DNA of 64,000 nucleotides, taken from JAIVJM01 sp963816985. Lineage in GTDB: Bacteria; Acidobacteriota; Blastocatellia; Pyrinomonadales; Pyrinomonadaceae. Made by a program: the position numbers and the translations under genes. How positions within the stretch are numbered: the first letter of the stretch is position 1; every line of letters begins with the position of its first letter. The notes under the pieces were generated by a model. It did no database searches. It was given only the letters and a program-made list of their open reading frames with translations, and was not told the origin of the DNA. Below are positions 17,882 through 26,094 of this stretch, piece by piece. Location of the stretch: NCBI GenBank assembly GCA_963816985.1, contig CAWFMF010000004.1:2976001-3040000 (forward strand), read 5' to 3'.

Positions 17882-18142
17882 CTACGTGACGCGCGCGCGG
17901 ACGAGCGCGCCTTCAAAGTAGACCGGCTCCAACCCCGACGCCCAGTACTCGACCGTCACACGGTTCGGCTGCGAAGTCTCCTGCCCCGTGCGTAAGACCG
18001 GCTTAACGGCGTCCGCCGGATGAAATTCAAGCCACCCCGTCCAAGTGCCGTCGGCCCGCTCCTCCGCGTAACTGCGCACGGCGTAAGTCGTGCCGTCGGA
18101 GCCGCTAACGTGCGTCGAGTATTCCTGTAAGAGTTCCGCCAT
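17882..18142 (-). CDS. Small conserved-looking protein of unknown function
   Basis: An 86-residue soluble protein starting MAELLQEYSTHVSGSDGTTY. A clean GGAGG sits 8 bases before the ATG at 18142. The body reads like a compact beta-rich domain (YAVRSYAEERADGTWTGWLE, then NRVTVEYWASGLEPVYFEGA). I do not recognise the family. It heads the operon with the acetyltransferase. Confidence 0.6.
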   Translation of the reverse strand: MAELLQEYSTHVSGSDGTTYAVRSYAEERADGTWTGWLEFHPADAVKPVLRTGQETSQPNRVTVEYWASGLEPVYFEGALVRARVT

Positions 18143-18298
18143 CGTCGTCGCCTCCGAAACCCCCTTCAACTCTTCTCAGTTCGAGAAGCCGCCTCGCTAA
18201 TCAAACGCCTCGCCAACTCGTGATGCGAAGGTCTCGCACGAAGATGAAAGACAAGCTATCTCGCGCTCCGGTTCAATGAGTTGTGAGGCGCACTCCAG

Positions 18299-18760
18299 TC
18301 ATTCAAGCTCAGTAAGAAAATAGGGGGCAACTGTCTCTAGAAACTCAATCTCGCTGTGGGCAATCTCGTGCGGCACAAAATCGAAATGGCAGAGCGTGCC
18401 AAAGAGCGTCCCATCCCTTCGGGCAATCGGTATCCCGCAATAGGACAGCACTAAATCTCGTTTCGGGTGATTCAATACCTTCGGGTCATGAAAAGAATCA
18501 ACAGTAGTGAATGTCGCTGAGGTTTCATTCACGATTGAGCAATAACTCTCCTCAAGCGGCGCGTCAGGGAAGAGCCCGAAGTTGGGATTAGCTCGATCAT
18601 AAAGATAAAGATTACGTAGAGTAGGCCCATCGAACCGATAGATGCTGGTAAACCGATGCGATGAACGTGAGTTGATAAACTTTAAGGCAGCATGAATCCC
18701 TTCTTCGGCTAGAACTCCGCGAAAAACCTCAATCGGGTTGGTGGAATAAGCTGTGGTCAC
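18299..18760 (-). CDS. GAF-domain protein
   Basis: A 153-residue stand-alone GAF domain: LRNLYLYDRANPNFGLFPDA, PLEESYCSIVNETSATFTTV and VLSYCGIPIARRDGTLFGTL give the sensor-domain signature. The start is GTG at 18760. Codon use is less GC-rich than the upstream core genes. It is the last gene before the left junction of the integrated element (18832). Ligand unknown. Confidence 0.8.
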   Translation of the reverse strand: MTTAYSTNPIEVFRGVLAEEGIHAALKFINSRSSHRFTSIYRFDGPTLRNLYLYDRANPNFGLFPDAPLEESYCSIVNETSATFTTVDSFHDPKVLNHPKRDLVLSYCGIPIARRDGTLFGTLCHFDFVPHEIAHSEIEFLETVAPYFLTELE

Positions 18761-18831
18761 GCGGACACTATACGTCCTTCCTTTAGTAAAGCACCACTTG
18801 TGTCAGGCCGGGGTGAGAGAGGCGCGCTGAG

Positions 18832-18848
18832 TCAGACGTTGAAGCGGA
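18832..18848. other. Left attachment site (attL), ychF 3'-end duplicate
   Basis: TCAGACGTTGAAGCGGA, identical to 34223-34239. No ychF coding sequence surrounds this copy, as expected for the displaced remnant. Confidence 0.8.
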
Positions 18849-18977
18849 GACGCATCTTTATCACTGACGATTGTAAGTGTTAAAGGCTGTGAAGTTAAGC
18901 GGGTAAGAATGTAACCGGACAGCCTCCACACACAAGCTCGCACACAATTCTGACAAGGCGGGCTTTGTTGCGACTGG

Positions 18978-20454
18978 CTATTGCTTTTTGATGATGCTCC
19001 GCTTGCGCTTCTTCGCGGGCGTCCTCTTCTCCTGAAGCCGCTTGTGCCGGGTGTTCAGGATGGTCGTGAACGTCTGGTATTTCAGGCCGAGCAGTTTGGC
19101 CGCGCCCGTCACGCTCCCTTCGGCTTCCTCCAAAGCCTGCCCGATGAGCCTCGCCTCTAACTCGTTCACGGCGCTGAACAGGCTGAAGTTCCTGTCGCGC
19201 AGGGTCATCCCCGCCATCCGTCTCATCACGATACGGGCGCACACCCTGAGTCGCGCCATGTCTTCGGCGTCCTGCGTGGCTTTAAGGAGTTCGTCGGCGC
19301 GTCGGTAAACCTGATACAACTCCTTCTCGGACAGCCGAACCTCCCCGTGCTCTTCGATCAGCGAGAGGGAAGCGAGCCCCGCGTTAGTCAGAGCGCCGGA
19401 CTCGCGCGCGACCCTGATGGCCCGGTTGAGGATGTTAATCGAGCTTTGAAAGCTGCCGAGCCTCGCGTGAGCGACGCCTTGAACCGTGAGCGCGTCGGCG
19501 AGCAAGGCCGACTCGCCGCTCTTGTCGAGCGTCTGTAATGACTCCCACCATCGCGCGGCTCGCTTCCCTATACTTCTTTTCGGCGATGAGGATGCGCGCC
19601 CTAGTCTCGTCGAGTTGCGCCAAGTTGCCCGTGTCTTTAAGTCGTGTGAATATCAACTGCGCGCGGTCTAGTTGCTCATGCGCTTCCTCATAGCGCCCCA
19701 CCTTGTAGAGCAGCATGGCGAGGTTGTTCAGGTTGAGCGCGCAGTACCTTTCATGCTTCGCCTGCTCGTAGTGATAAATCGCGGCTGTAAACTCTATGAT
19801 TGCCCTATCCGCGTAGTCCGTCCTCCCCTCTGCCGTGGCGAGCCTCCTGAGCACTAAGCCCTTCTGACCGTGCCATCTGCCCTTGAGCGCGTCGCTCGCG
19901 GACTCGAAGACCGGCTCCGCCTCCTTCAGTATGTTCAGCGCGTCGTAATACCTGTTCTCGCTTATTTCAACCAGCGTGCGCCTGACTAGGATTTTAGCCT
20001 TTAACTCTACGTCCGATTCCTTGAGCGCCCCTAGCGCCTCGCTCATCACAACGCGGGCTTCATCGTAAGCGCCGAGACGCCAGTAGCAGATACCGAGTTC
20101 ATACTGCGCCTCGGACGCCTTTTTGTATTGGCCTTGAGACTGAAACTTGCGGAGGGCTTCCGAGAGTAAATCTTTGGCCTGTTCCTGCGCCCCTGAGACA
20201 TTCCGCACGCTGCCAAGCCATCCGGTGAGCGCGCCGCATTGGAGAAGACTTCGGCTGCCGTCACCGGCGGCAGCTTCTTCACCTCCGGCCTTTCGCCGAC
20301 ACCCCGCCACAGTTCGCCTAAAGCGTCACGCGCGGCTTCATACTGCCCGGCGTGGATGAAGTCCGCCCCGATGCGGCAGCGTATTGAGGCGCGCTCATTC
20401 GTCGGTCAGTGAGGGGTTATCTAGTTCCTTCAGGCGCTCATCTGCTAAATTCAT
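18978..20454 (-). pseudogene. TPR-repeat regulator with Fis-type C-terminal HTH, three frame breaks
   Basis: Read with three one-base corrections this is a single protein of about 490 residues. It begins MNLADERLKELDNPSLTD at ATG 20454. The first break is near 20395-20403, after which ERASIRCRIGADFIHAGQYE and LGELWRGVGERPEVKKLPPV follow. The second is near 20240-20255, then QCGALTGWLG and a run of TPR-like helices (ASEAQYELGICYWRLGAYDE, ALNLNNLAMLLYKVGRYEEA). The third is near 19540-19560, restoring RWWESLQTLDKSGESALLAD. The C-terminus SVTGAAKLLGLKYQTFTTIL is a Fis-like helix-turn-helix. To my knowledge related TPR-HTH proteins are numerous in Blastocatellia. It is divergent from a small exported peptide gene. 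The breaks may be decay or consensus errors. Confidence 0.75.
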
Positions 20455-20569
20455 GTGAGGTAAGCCTTTCCTTGCCGATAACGGATTCCCGGCAAACACG
20501 GCGACGCCGCCGGGACTAAGGATTCCGGCGGCAACTTTGATTCACCATCAACAAAGTGAGAGGAAAATA

Positions 20570-20812
20570 ATGCGTAAAGCTATCAGCGTATAGGCCTTGC
20601 TCTTGGCCTTGACCTGCTCCGCCTATGCAGGCGATATGCAGAACGGCGTAACTGGTACGCCTCAGCCGACAACCCGCGCCCGCCGTACAAGGGCCGACGA
20701 CGGACGGCGTGATCAGAACGGGAGCGACGGCTACGACCGCAGACGGGATCATCGGAAACGATGTGGCGGCCACTTTCTTAGAGGTCATGCTAAACCTGCT
20801 CGCGCTGCCTAA
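20570..20812 (+). pseudogene. Small exported peptide with MQNGV-type repeats, broken
   Basis: ATG at 20570 follows GAGAGG. The frame reads MRKAISV, then TAG (20591-20593), then ALLLALTCSAYAGDMQNGVT, i.e. a signal peptide with an AYAG cleavage region interrupted by a stop. After about 20695 the sensible reading moves to another frame: TGATATTADGIIGNDVAATF followed by LEVMLNLLALP. The repeated unit D-G-(M/I)-x-N-(G/D)-V and the hydrophobic C-terminus suggest a processed secreted peptide. It lies 115 bases from, and divergent to, the TPR-HTH regulator. One in-frame stop plus one frame change argue for real decay here. Confidence 0.55.
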
Positions 20813-21047
20813 ATGCGCACGCCAGTCTAGCCGTTCAGGCTGCCCCGTGGCGGCTCAGGATAAGTGTGTCTGTGTGAGCCGGAATGCGGAGGCGACGCCC
20901 ACAGCCGCGAGATTAACGCCGCGAGAGGCAGAATGCAATAGATTTTGCAGAAGCGTCAGGGCCGTGTGTCAGGCTGTCGCTGACAAGCGTAAAGTACAGG
21001 CGGGCATCAATACGCGCGCCAGAAGCGCCACGGCCCCAAACAGCACT

Positions 21048-21287
21048 TCAATCCTCTAGTCGTGCCCCTTTCCTTTGCGATCCACTCTTAGCCGTGGCCG
21101 TGGATTTAGACTTCGGCGGGCGTCCACCTTTCAACCTCTTAAAAGCATCTAGGTCGGATTCTTGAATCACTAAATCGCGTCCGAACTTCTCGGCGGGGAG
21201 TCTGCCGTCGAAGACAAGACGCCGCACGCGCGCGGTAGAGACGCCGAGCCGGGTTGCCGCTTCGGTTGATGTCAGTCCCTTACTCAT
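21048..21287 (-). CDS. Excisionase/MerR-like DNA-binding protein
   Basis: A protein of 79 residues: LTSTEAATRLGVSTARVRRL is a winged-helix HTH recognition unit, then LVFDGRLPAEKFGRDLVIQE and DLDAFKRLKGGRPPKSKST with a basic tail. This is the layout of the excisionase-type HTH family, used for recombination directionality or simple repression. ATG at 21287. It is divergent from the SWIM gene with a repeat-rich operator-like region between them. Confidence 0.75.
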   Translation of the reverse strand: MSKGLTSTEAATRLGVSTARVRRLVFDGRLPAEKFGRDLVIQESDLDAFKRLKGGRPPKSKSTATAKSGSQRKGARLED

Positions 21288-21306
21288 GGCCGGGGACTAT
21301 ACGCGA

Positions 21307-21375
21307 GAGAAATATATTACGCAAGAGTTCACCTTATGCTTGACTAATCCATTACGCAAGAGTAATATATTTCTC
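21307..21375. promoter_or_regulatory. Operator-like repeat region between divergent genes
   Basis: A perfect 14-bp inverted repeat, GAGAAATATATTAC (21307-21320) and GTAATATATTTCTC (21362-21375), encloses two direct copies of ATTACGCAAGAGT (21316-21328 and 21351-21363), 35 bases apart. It lies between the HTH gene (-) and SWIM gene (+). Binding by the HTH protein is inference. Confidence 0.6.
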
Positions 21376-21408
21376 AGGTTAAGGCATCAACGGAAACGGA
21401 GACACACC

Positions 21409-21735
21409 ATGATTCAGATACAAAGGCGCGAACAGTTCACGAGGGCGGCGGCAAGACTCACCACGGAACGCCAGAGCGTGCGCCGCTACGAGCCGGGCCT
21501 CTATGAAGTGACGAATAAGGCTAAAGGCCACGCCTACCACGTCCGCATCGAGCGCAAGGACAGCCACCCCTTCGGCACTTGCACCTGTGAAGCCGGAACG
21601 CCGACGAAAGGCCAGCGCGTCCCGATGGTCTGTAAGCACCTCACGGCGGTTGTTATTTATCTCCGCGCGCTGCGCGAGATGCGGCGGCAGATAGAAGCGC
21701 AAGCCCTCGGCGCGCAGTACGACGGTGACGACTAA
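21409..21735 (+). CDS. SWIM zinc-finger protein
   Basis: A protein of 108 residues from ATG 21409. A basic N-terminus (IQRREQFTRAAARL) precedes VRRYEPGLYEVTNKAKGHAY and a SWIM-type zinc motif C-x-C...C-x-H (GTCTCEAG ... VCKHLTAV), then a helical tail. SWIM domains bind DNA or protein; this is a small single-domain form found on mobile elements. No catalytic domain is present. Confidence 0.75.
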   Translation: MIQIQRREQFTRAAARLTTERQSVRRYEPGLYEVTNKAKGHAYHVRIERKDSHPFGTCTCEAGTPTKGQRVPMVCKHLTAVVIYLRALREMRRQIEAQALGAQYDGDD

Positions 21736-21862
21736 AAGCTGAAGGGCGGGGAATTGATAACCCCGCCCCGGTCTTCTCTCCGTTGAAGTATGAGTTTAAA
21801 TTGCTCCGTCTTATCTCTTCAGAGAATCTGGAATACAAGGAATTGATCAAAGAAGAAGCCGA

Positions 21863-22763
21863 CTAACGTCTGGGGTGTATTTCCAGCCACTTTTTTTGTT
21901 CTTCCGCGTTCGTTGCTGGTTTCACACAAGGCGGCGATGGGCGTTCAGGCACTTCGCGCGACCATGTATGTTCGTCCGTCAAAAGAACGTACACGACGGC
22001 TCGATAATCCTCTTCCACTCGGCGCAGGTCTCCGATGATTAACCCATGCTCGAACCATTGCATATGTACACTACCTTTAAGATATTGACAGTGCCACAGC
22101 CTCCAACCAAGTTTAGCCTTCCACGTTTCAGGCTCGCGCTCCCATAACATAGCGAACGTTCCACGAGGCGGGTATTTTCCTTCAGGTGCGCCAGTTCTCT
22201 TTCGATTTTCCTCGTCGAAATAGTAGGTATCATTTTCAACATCAACACCGCGTACAATTTCTAGTTGATTGTTATCGTGAAGAAGATAAAAATCTTCTTT
22301 GCCGTCAATCCAGACGATCCTTGAGTGTTCATGTCGGGCTTGATAGACCATTTCCGGCTCAGTCGGCGGCTGAGGATTACCAAGCTTGTCCTTGAAACGT
22401 TCGTGAATGGATTTGAAGGCGTGATAGATAGGCTGCTCTTGTGTCACAGGTGGTGGCGGAGTTTGATTAGCCTTAACCTTAGCAGCGCGTTTTTGCTCCA
22501 CGTATTGAGTTGCCGCTAAGCCCAAAACGCCCATAGCCCCAGTACCAAAGAATACCAAGAAGTAAGTTAGCAATTTGCGCCTCCGACTCCCAAAGCCAAG
22601 ATGAATAATCTTAGCCCACAAAATGAAGAACGCTAATAGAAAGCATCCGTGGGCAATATTAAAGTCGGTTCTACTGTCCCCCGCTAAAACGAATCCAGCG
22701 CCGAGGGCAAGCAAGGCGGGAGCGACTACGCCGATTACGGCCCAAGAAAGAGCTTTCGTCATA
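21863..22763 (-). CDS. Membrane-anchored protein of unknown function
   Basis: A protein of about 300 residues. Three hydrophobic segments at the N-terminus (ALSWAVIGVVAPALLALGAG; GCFLLAFFILWAKIIHLGFG; LLTYFLVFFGTGAMGVLGLA) are followed by a charged linker with PPPPV and a soluble C-terminal domain of about 190 residues (EHSRIVWIDGKEDFYLLHDN; WRLWHCQYLKGSVHMQWFEH). ATG at 22763; a GTG eight codons upstream is possible. AT-rich codons mark it as element cargo. I do not recognise the family. Confidence 0.7.
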
Positions 22764-22818
22764 GCCGCACAGAGTATTATCTTCACAGCACCGCGACAAG
22801 TAGATTATCACCAAACAT

Positions 22819-22847
22819 TTGACTTTTAAATGAATATGTCCTACATT
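22819..22847 (+). promoter_or_regulatory. Promoter and candidate PadR operator
   Basis: TTGACT (22819-22824), a 17-base spacer and TACATT (22842-22847). ATGT-CCT-ACAT overlaps the -10 and ATTCTAGAAT, a 10-bp palindrome, follows it. PadR proteins commonly bind ATGT/ACAT dyads, so autoregulation is plausible, although the usual gap is longer. Confidence 0.5.
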
Positions 22848-22898
22848 CTAGAATATGAAAATAGAAGATACGAATATCAATGCTAGAAAGGCTATTTT

Positions 22899-23246
22899 AT
22901 GAGCGAATCGAAAGACTATCTAGGCCACTTTGAGGAGATCGTTTTATTGGCCGTCCTCAAGCTCGGCGAGAACGCTTATGGGGCAAAGATTCGTCAGACG
23001 GTTGCAGAGGCCACTGACCGAGATGTGTCAATAGGTGCGGTCTACGCCACGCTCGATAGGCTAGAGCGCAAGGGCTACCTCAAGTCATGGCAGGGTGAGG
23101 CGACACCAGAGCGTGGCGGTCGTGCAAAGCGATATTTCAGGGTCGAGGGTGCAGGCGTGCAGGCATTGAATAACACGAACGGAGCGCGTAATAAACTAGC
23201 TGCGGGCCTAGATTTTGGCGTTGCTACTCTGGAGGGTATAGCATGA
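22899..23246 (+). CDS. PadR-family transcriptional regulator
   Basis: A protein of 115 residues with the PadR winged helix: EEIVLLAVLKLGENAYGAKI, GAVYATLDRLERKGYLKSW and GRAKRYFRVEGAGVQAL. ATG at 22899. In Acidobacteriota such PadR genes usually precede ADOP-type FtsX/MacB-like permeases. Here the downstream partner, overlapping by 4 bases (ATGA), has only the permease prefix domain and no permease. A near-consensus promoter with a dyad lies upstream. Confidence 0.9.
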   Translation: MSESKDYLGHFEEIVLLAVLKLGENAYGAKIRQTVAEATDRDVSIGAVYATLDRLERKGYLKSWQGEATPERGGRAKRYFRVEGAGVQALNNTNGARNKLAAGLDFGVATLEGIA

Positions 23247-23707
23247 TTTGGCTGAAGCGAATCATCCAAGATGATCGTGAGATGCTGGTAAGGAGGATGT
23301 TAGAGATTGAAAGGGAGGCACGGTATCTCAAATCGTTGGGGGCTTCTCCCATAAAGCTTGACATCTTACGAACCGAGCACAGCTTGATCTCGCGCAAGCT
23401 TCGACTACTTGAAGGTTCACCTAACGCCACAGCTCACAGACAATCTGACGTGAATATATCAGGTATTCAGACACCGCCCCGATGTGGCGAGCGCCTACTT
23501 CTTCTCATCCTCTCCAAAGAAGAGCGCGTTAACATCCCCGGTGACTTGGAAGAAGAGTACCGAGGGATTGCGGCGAGGCACGGTGCGCGGTACGCGAAAC
23601 TTTGGTACTACAAGCAAGTGGCGGCTTCGGGGTGGCCGATGATACGCAAAGCTGTTGCGTGGGGCTTGCTGGCGTCCCTAGGGACGTGGATTCGCCGATT
23701 CATTTAA
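23243..23707 (+). CDS. Stand-alone permease-prefix-like protein (GDLxEEY domain)
   Basis: A protein of 154 residues. A charged N-terminal helical half (RRMLEIEREARYLKSLGASP) is followed by CGERLLLLILSKEERVNIPG, DLEEEYRGIAARHGARYAKL and WYYKQVAASGWP, then a short hydrophobic end. The segment GERLLLL...GDLEEEY...WYYKQV matches the prefix domain seen at the N-terminus of ADOP permeases, yet the permease is absent and the protein ends after one membrane-like segment. It overlaps padR and precedes a second protein with the same core. Confidence 0.65.
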   Translation: MIWLKRIIQDDREMLVRRMLEIEREARYLKSLGASPIKLDILRTEHSLISRKLRLLEGSPNATAHRQSDVNISGIQTPPRCGERLLLLILSKEERVNIPGDLEEEYRGIAARHGARYAKLWYYKQVAASGWPMIRKAVAWGLLASLGTWIRRFI

Positions 23708-23720
23708 GGAGCAATTTGTG

Positions 23721-24263
23721 ATGACGGATGGAGAGAAAAAATCTTTTGTGAGCACGGGCGGCTTGGTGAGACTTGAAGGCGAATCCGACAAGCAATTCGC
23801 CCGTCGCAGAGATAAAGCCATTCAGCAGTACTACGGTAAAATGAGCGATGAGGAGCGCGTAGATGCTTTCTTCACCACAGGCGGGTTAATTAGACTTGAC
23901 CATGAAACCAACGAAGATATGAAGCGCCTCGAATTTAAGTTGTTCCGGCGCTTCGACCCTACATGGACTTGGCCTGAGTGGGAACGTCACTGGACAATGA
24001 GGGCGGAATCTATTGTTCGTATGTTTGAGGAAGGTGATAGAAAGGAGCGTGCTAAAAAAGTTGAGCGCGTGCTTAACGCCTTAGTCAAAGAGGAAGAGTG
24101 TAAGTACCTTATCGGAGATTTACTCGAAGAGTATTCGCAGATTCATCCTCCAGTCAAAGCCAACATTTGGTTATTCAAACAGGTCACTAAGTCAATCTTA
24201 TTCCTCACGTATAAGGTAGTTAAGAAACGCCTCGCTTCTCATTTGGGAAAGCTTATTCGCTGA
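23721..24263 (+). CDS. GDLxEEY-domain protein with duplicated N-terminal motif
   Basis: A protein of 180 residues from ATG 23721 (GGAG upstream). The N-terminal half contains two copies of a motif: STGGLVRLEGESDKQFARR and TTGGLIRLDHETNEDMKRL, each preceded by a short charged or phenylalanine-containing stretch. The C-terminal third reads EEECKYLIGDLLEEYSQIHP then KANIWLFKQVTKSILFLTYK, the same GDLxEEY...W-F/Y-KQV core as its neighbours. Hydrophobicity near the end suggests membrane contact. Function unknown; probably co-transcribed with the PadR gene. Confidence 0.6.
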   Translation: MTDGEKKSFVSTGGLVRLEGESDKQFARRRDKAIQQYYGKMSDEERVDAFFTTGGLIRLDHETNEDMKRLEFKLFRRFDPTWTWPEWERHWTMRAESIVRMFEEGDRKERAKKVERVLNALVKEEECKYLIGDLLEEYSQIHPPVKANIWLFKQVTKSILFLTYKVVKKRLASHLGKLIR

Positions 24264-24352
24264 AGCTGTCGCAATTTCCTCGTGCGGCGTGGTCTGCGGG
24301 CGGTTGTGCTGGCGATAAATGACAGTGAACAGTTGAACGGCGCTGCCTAGCG

Positions 24353-24880
24353 TTATCGACCTATAAGTTTATGGAGCAATTCCGCAAGCCCTAGTAACCC
24401 TACCCATTTAATAACATTCCTAAGGAGAAGAGGCTGAATTGATTGGACAACCTGCTTATAAAACCAAATATCGGCAAACCGCTTCCCATGTTTGCGGTTA
24501 ATTTGTTCATACTCTTCACGAAAATCGCCAACAACAACTTCTCTTTCTTCCCCTGTTAATAACAGTAACAGTAGGCGCTCGCCCACCGCCGGAAGCGCAA
24601 CCGCCTTATTCTCAATTTTCCCGCCTAAACGCTGCGCGACACGTCTCTTCTTAAATCCCAAAGCTGTACTCGAATCCGGCGACACAAAATACAAGCTGAG
24701 CAAGCCTGCGAGAGTTACAAGCAATATTTGCATTAAGCTTGGCGGGCGGGAGAATCCACCATCAATCACATAAGCCAGAAGGACGGCAAGCGCTGTTGTC
24801 GGTATAAGGTAGACAGAGAAGTGCCATACCCACCTGACCTCATTCCACCCGGCTTTAATTTCATTTAGTATTCTGTTCAT
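24353..24880 (-). CDS. Two-helix membrane protein with GDFREEY domain
   Basis: A protein of 175 residues. Two membrane helices (FSVYLIPTTALAVLLAYVID; LMQILLVTLAGLLSLYFVSP) precede the core PAVGERLLLLLLTGEEREVV, VGDFREEYEQINRKHGKRFA and DIWFYKQVVQSIQ, and a hydrophobic end. It is convergent with the two plus-strand paralogues and shares their core domain. Its start overlaps the 3' end of the upstream gene (24861-25250) by 20 bases, so these two form an operon. Confidence 0.65.
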   Translation of the reverse strand: MNRILNEIKAGWNEVRWVWHFSVYLIPTTALAVLLAYVIDGGFSRPPSLMQILLVTLAGLLSLYFVSPDSSTALGFKKRRVAQRLGGKIENKAVALPAVGERLLLLLLTGEEREVVVGDFREEYEQINRKHGKRFADIWFYKQVVQSIQPLLLRNVIKWVGLLGLAELLHKLIGR

Positions 24881-25250
24881 CTTTATTTAGAACGCGCCTC
24901 CAAGCGAATTCTATCGCATGTTTGCAATCGACTATTACCTCGCTACCGAAAATAACTGTAAATAGTATGAGGGCGAAAAATATGGAGACTGTGAGTAAGT
25001 ACGTCGCCCACCATTCATGCATCTGATCGGTTTTGGTAAGCCACCATTTAATTAACCAGTGCAGACCTATAAAGAACAGAATGTAAATAGCCTCAAGCAG
25101 TAGACGACCGATGGTGCGCCAAACTTTTGGCTCTTCAAGGCGGTTAGTTGTTATACCTTGTGATTGAGACTCAAAGACGGCAAGCTTATCACCCGAACTG
25201 GTGGGCGGGTTCAAAATCTCTGTGCCATCCTTCCTGTCAGACTTCTTCAT
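24861..25250 (-). CDS. Small membrane protein of unknown function
   Basis: A protein of 129 residues. A polar N-terminus of about 45 residues is followed by two helices (LLLEAIYILFFIGLHWLIKW; ATYLLTVSIFFALILFTVIF) and a charged end (KHAIEFAWRRVLNKDEQNTK). It is AT-rich in codon use. First gene of a two-gene operon with the GDFREEY protein; a candidate promoter lies about 140 bases upstream. Confidence 0.6.
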   Translation of the reverse strand: MKKSDRKDGTEILNPPTSSGDKLAVFESQSQGITTNRLEEPKVWRTIGRLLLEAIYILFFIGLHWLIKWWLTKTDQMHEWWATYLLTVSIFFALILFTVIFGSEVIVDCKHAIEFAWRRVLNKDEQNTK

Positions 25251-25295
25251 ACCTGCTCAGTTCGCGGCCATCTCCGGTGAGGGGCGAGAGGGTTG

Positions 25296-25355
25296 CTACT
25301 TGTTAGTGCCTTTCTTGCCCGCCTTCGTAGTCCGGGGTTTAGCCTTCGGCGGCCT
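25296..25355 (-). pseudogene. Possible remnant of an excisionase-like gene
   Basis: Twenty codons encode RPPKAKPRTTKAGKKGTNK and stop, closely like the basic tail of the HTH protein at 21048-21287 (GGRPPKSKST...KSGSQRKG). A stop lies 8 codons upstream in this frame and no HTH is found. It may be the tail of a deleted paralogue. Confidence 0.3.
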
Positions 25356-25391
25356 GCACGTTCGTAATGTAGCTTATAACGTGAGGCGTGA

Positions 25392-25420
25392 AAGATATTA
25401 CCGCAGCGGCGGGGTGTCAA
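25392..25420 (-). promoter_or_regulatory. Candidate minus-strand promoter
   Basis: On the complement, TTGACA (25420-25415), 17 bases, then TATCTT (25397-25392). It would drive the 25250-to-24353 operon. Confidence 0.45.
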
Positions 25421-25542
25421 CAGTGACCCATAACATTTTAGGCGGGAGGGGCGTGAGCTTGCCGAGGGGTGTTGCCGGGAGGTGTTTAGGGAAGGGGGGT
25501 AACACTTGGCGTGTGGGTCGAACGGGGTTAAGAACTGGGCGT

Positions 25543-25858
25543 CTACGCCACATTGACTTGCTGCCCTCCCTCCGCCGCCACATTGATTTGCACATAGGGG
25601 CGCGCGAGGCTTCCGCACGCGCTCAAGAGATTCGCACGCCCGGTTGAATCTCTTCTGCGCCGCCGTGAGCCGCTTCTAGGGCCCAATACGCGCCGAGCGT
25701 AGTGTCATGCTGTTCATAACGCCGGTGAAGCGCAGCTCTAGCACGGCGAGGCGGAGCCAGCACACGACGATATGCTCAATCAGCATTTGCTCAAGGGCGG
25801 CGCGGTCTGGAATCCGAGGGCGTCTGTAAATTCTTCGCCTGCAACTTCCACAATTCAT
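25543..25858 (-). pseudogene. Decayed paralogue of the gene at 26095-26667
   Basis: On the complement the frame reads ALEQMLIEHIVVCWLRLAVL, ELRFTGVMN, then TAG, then KRLTAAQKRFNRACESLERV. This aligns with the intact neighbour (VERLLIEHSVLCHVRLGMVE ... HWERRLTLAQKRFTRAVTAL). A further one-base shift gives VQINVAAEGGQQVNVA and stop at 25543. An in-frame stop replaces the Trp of the HWERR motif and the start region is missing, so this is real decay. Confidence 0.6.
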
Positions 25859-25926
25859 GCCACGGCCTCGGTCTAGCGCCGGTCTTCCGTCGTCAAAGAG
25901 CGAGTCCGCGGCGTCGAGCGCGGACG

Positions 25927-26091
25927 TTAAACGTCACGCCGACGGAGCGCCCACCTTGGTCGCACTCCTTCAAAGTCTGTTTGGAAGTTTCGAGCTTTCG
26001 CCGGTTTGCCGTCGCGTGTGTTCGCCCCTTTTAGCGAGGCGTTCAGCTTTGCCACAAGCGCCCCCTCTTGGGTCTCCGCCGCCTTTGCCAT
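25927..26091 (-). CDS. Possible small protein
   Basis: An open frame of 54 codons (MAKAAETQEGALVAKLNASL, then KGANTRDGKPAKARNFQTDF) starts 3 bases after the stop of the gene at 26095-26667, on the same strand. Composition is protein-like and basic, but there is no recognised family and it lies between two decayed segments. It may be a remnant. Confidence 0.3.
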   Translation of the reverse strand: MAKAAETQEGALVAKLNASLKGANTRDGKPAKARNFQTDFEGVRPRWALRRRDV

Positions 26092-26094
26092 TCG

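Noticed and set aside
23243..24263. ADOP permease operon
   Set aside because: The prefix domain and PadR suggest it, but there are no FtsX/MacB-type membrane domains in any of the three proteins or the neighbouring frames.
25201..25647. 148-codon plus-strand frame
   Set aside because: It crosses a minus-strand promoter and two minus-strand remnants, and its sequence is Arg/Gly-rich with no ribosome site.
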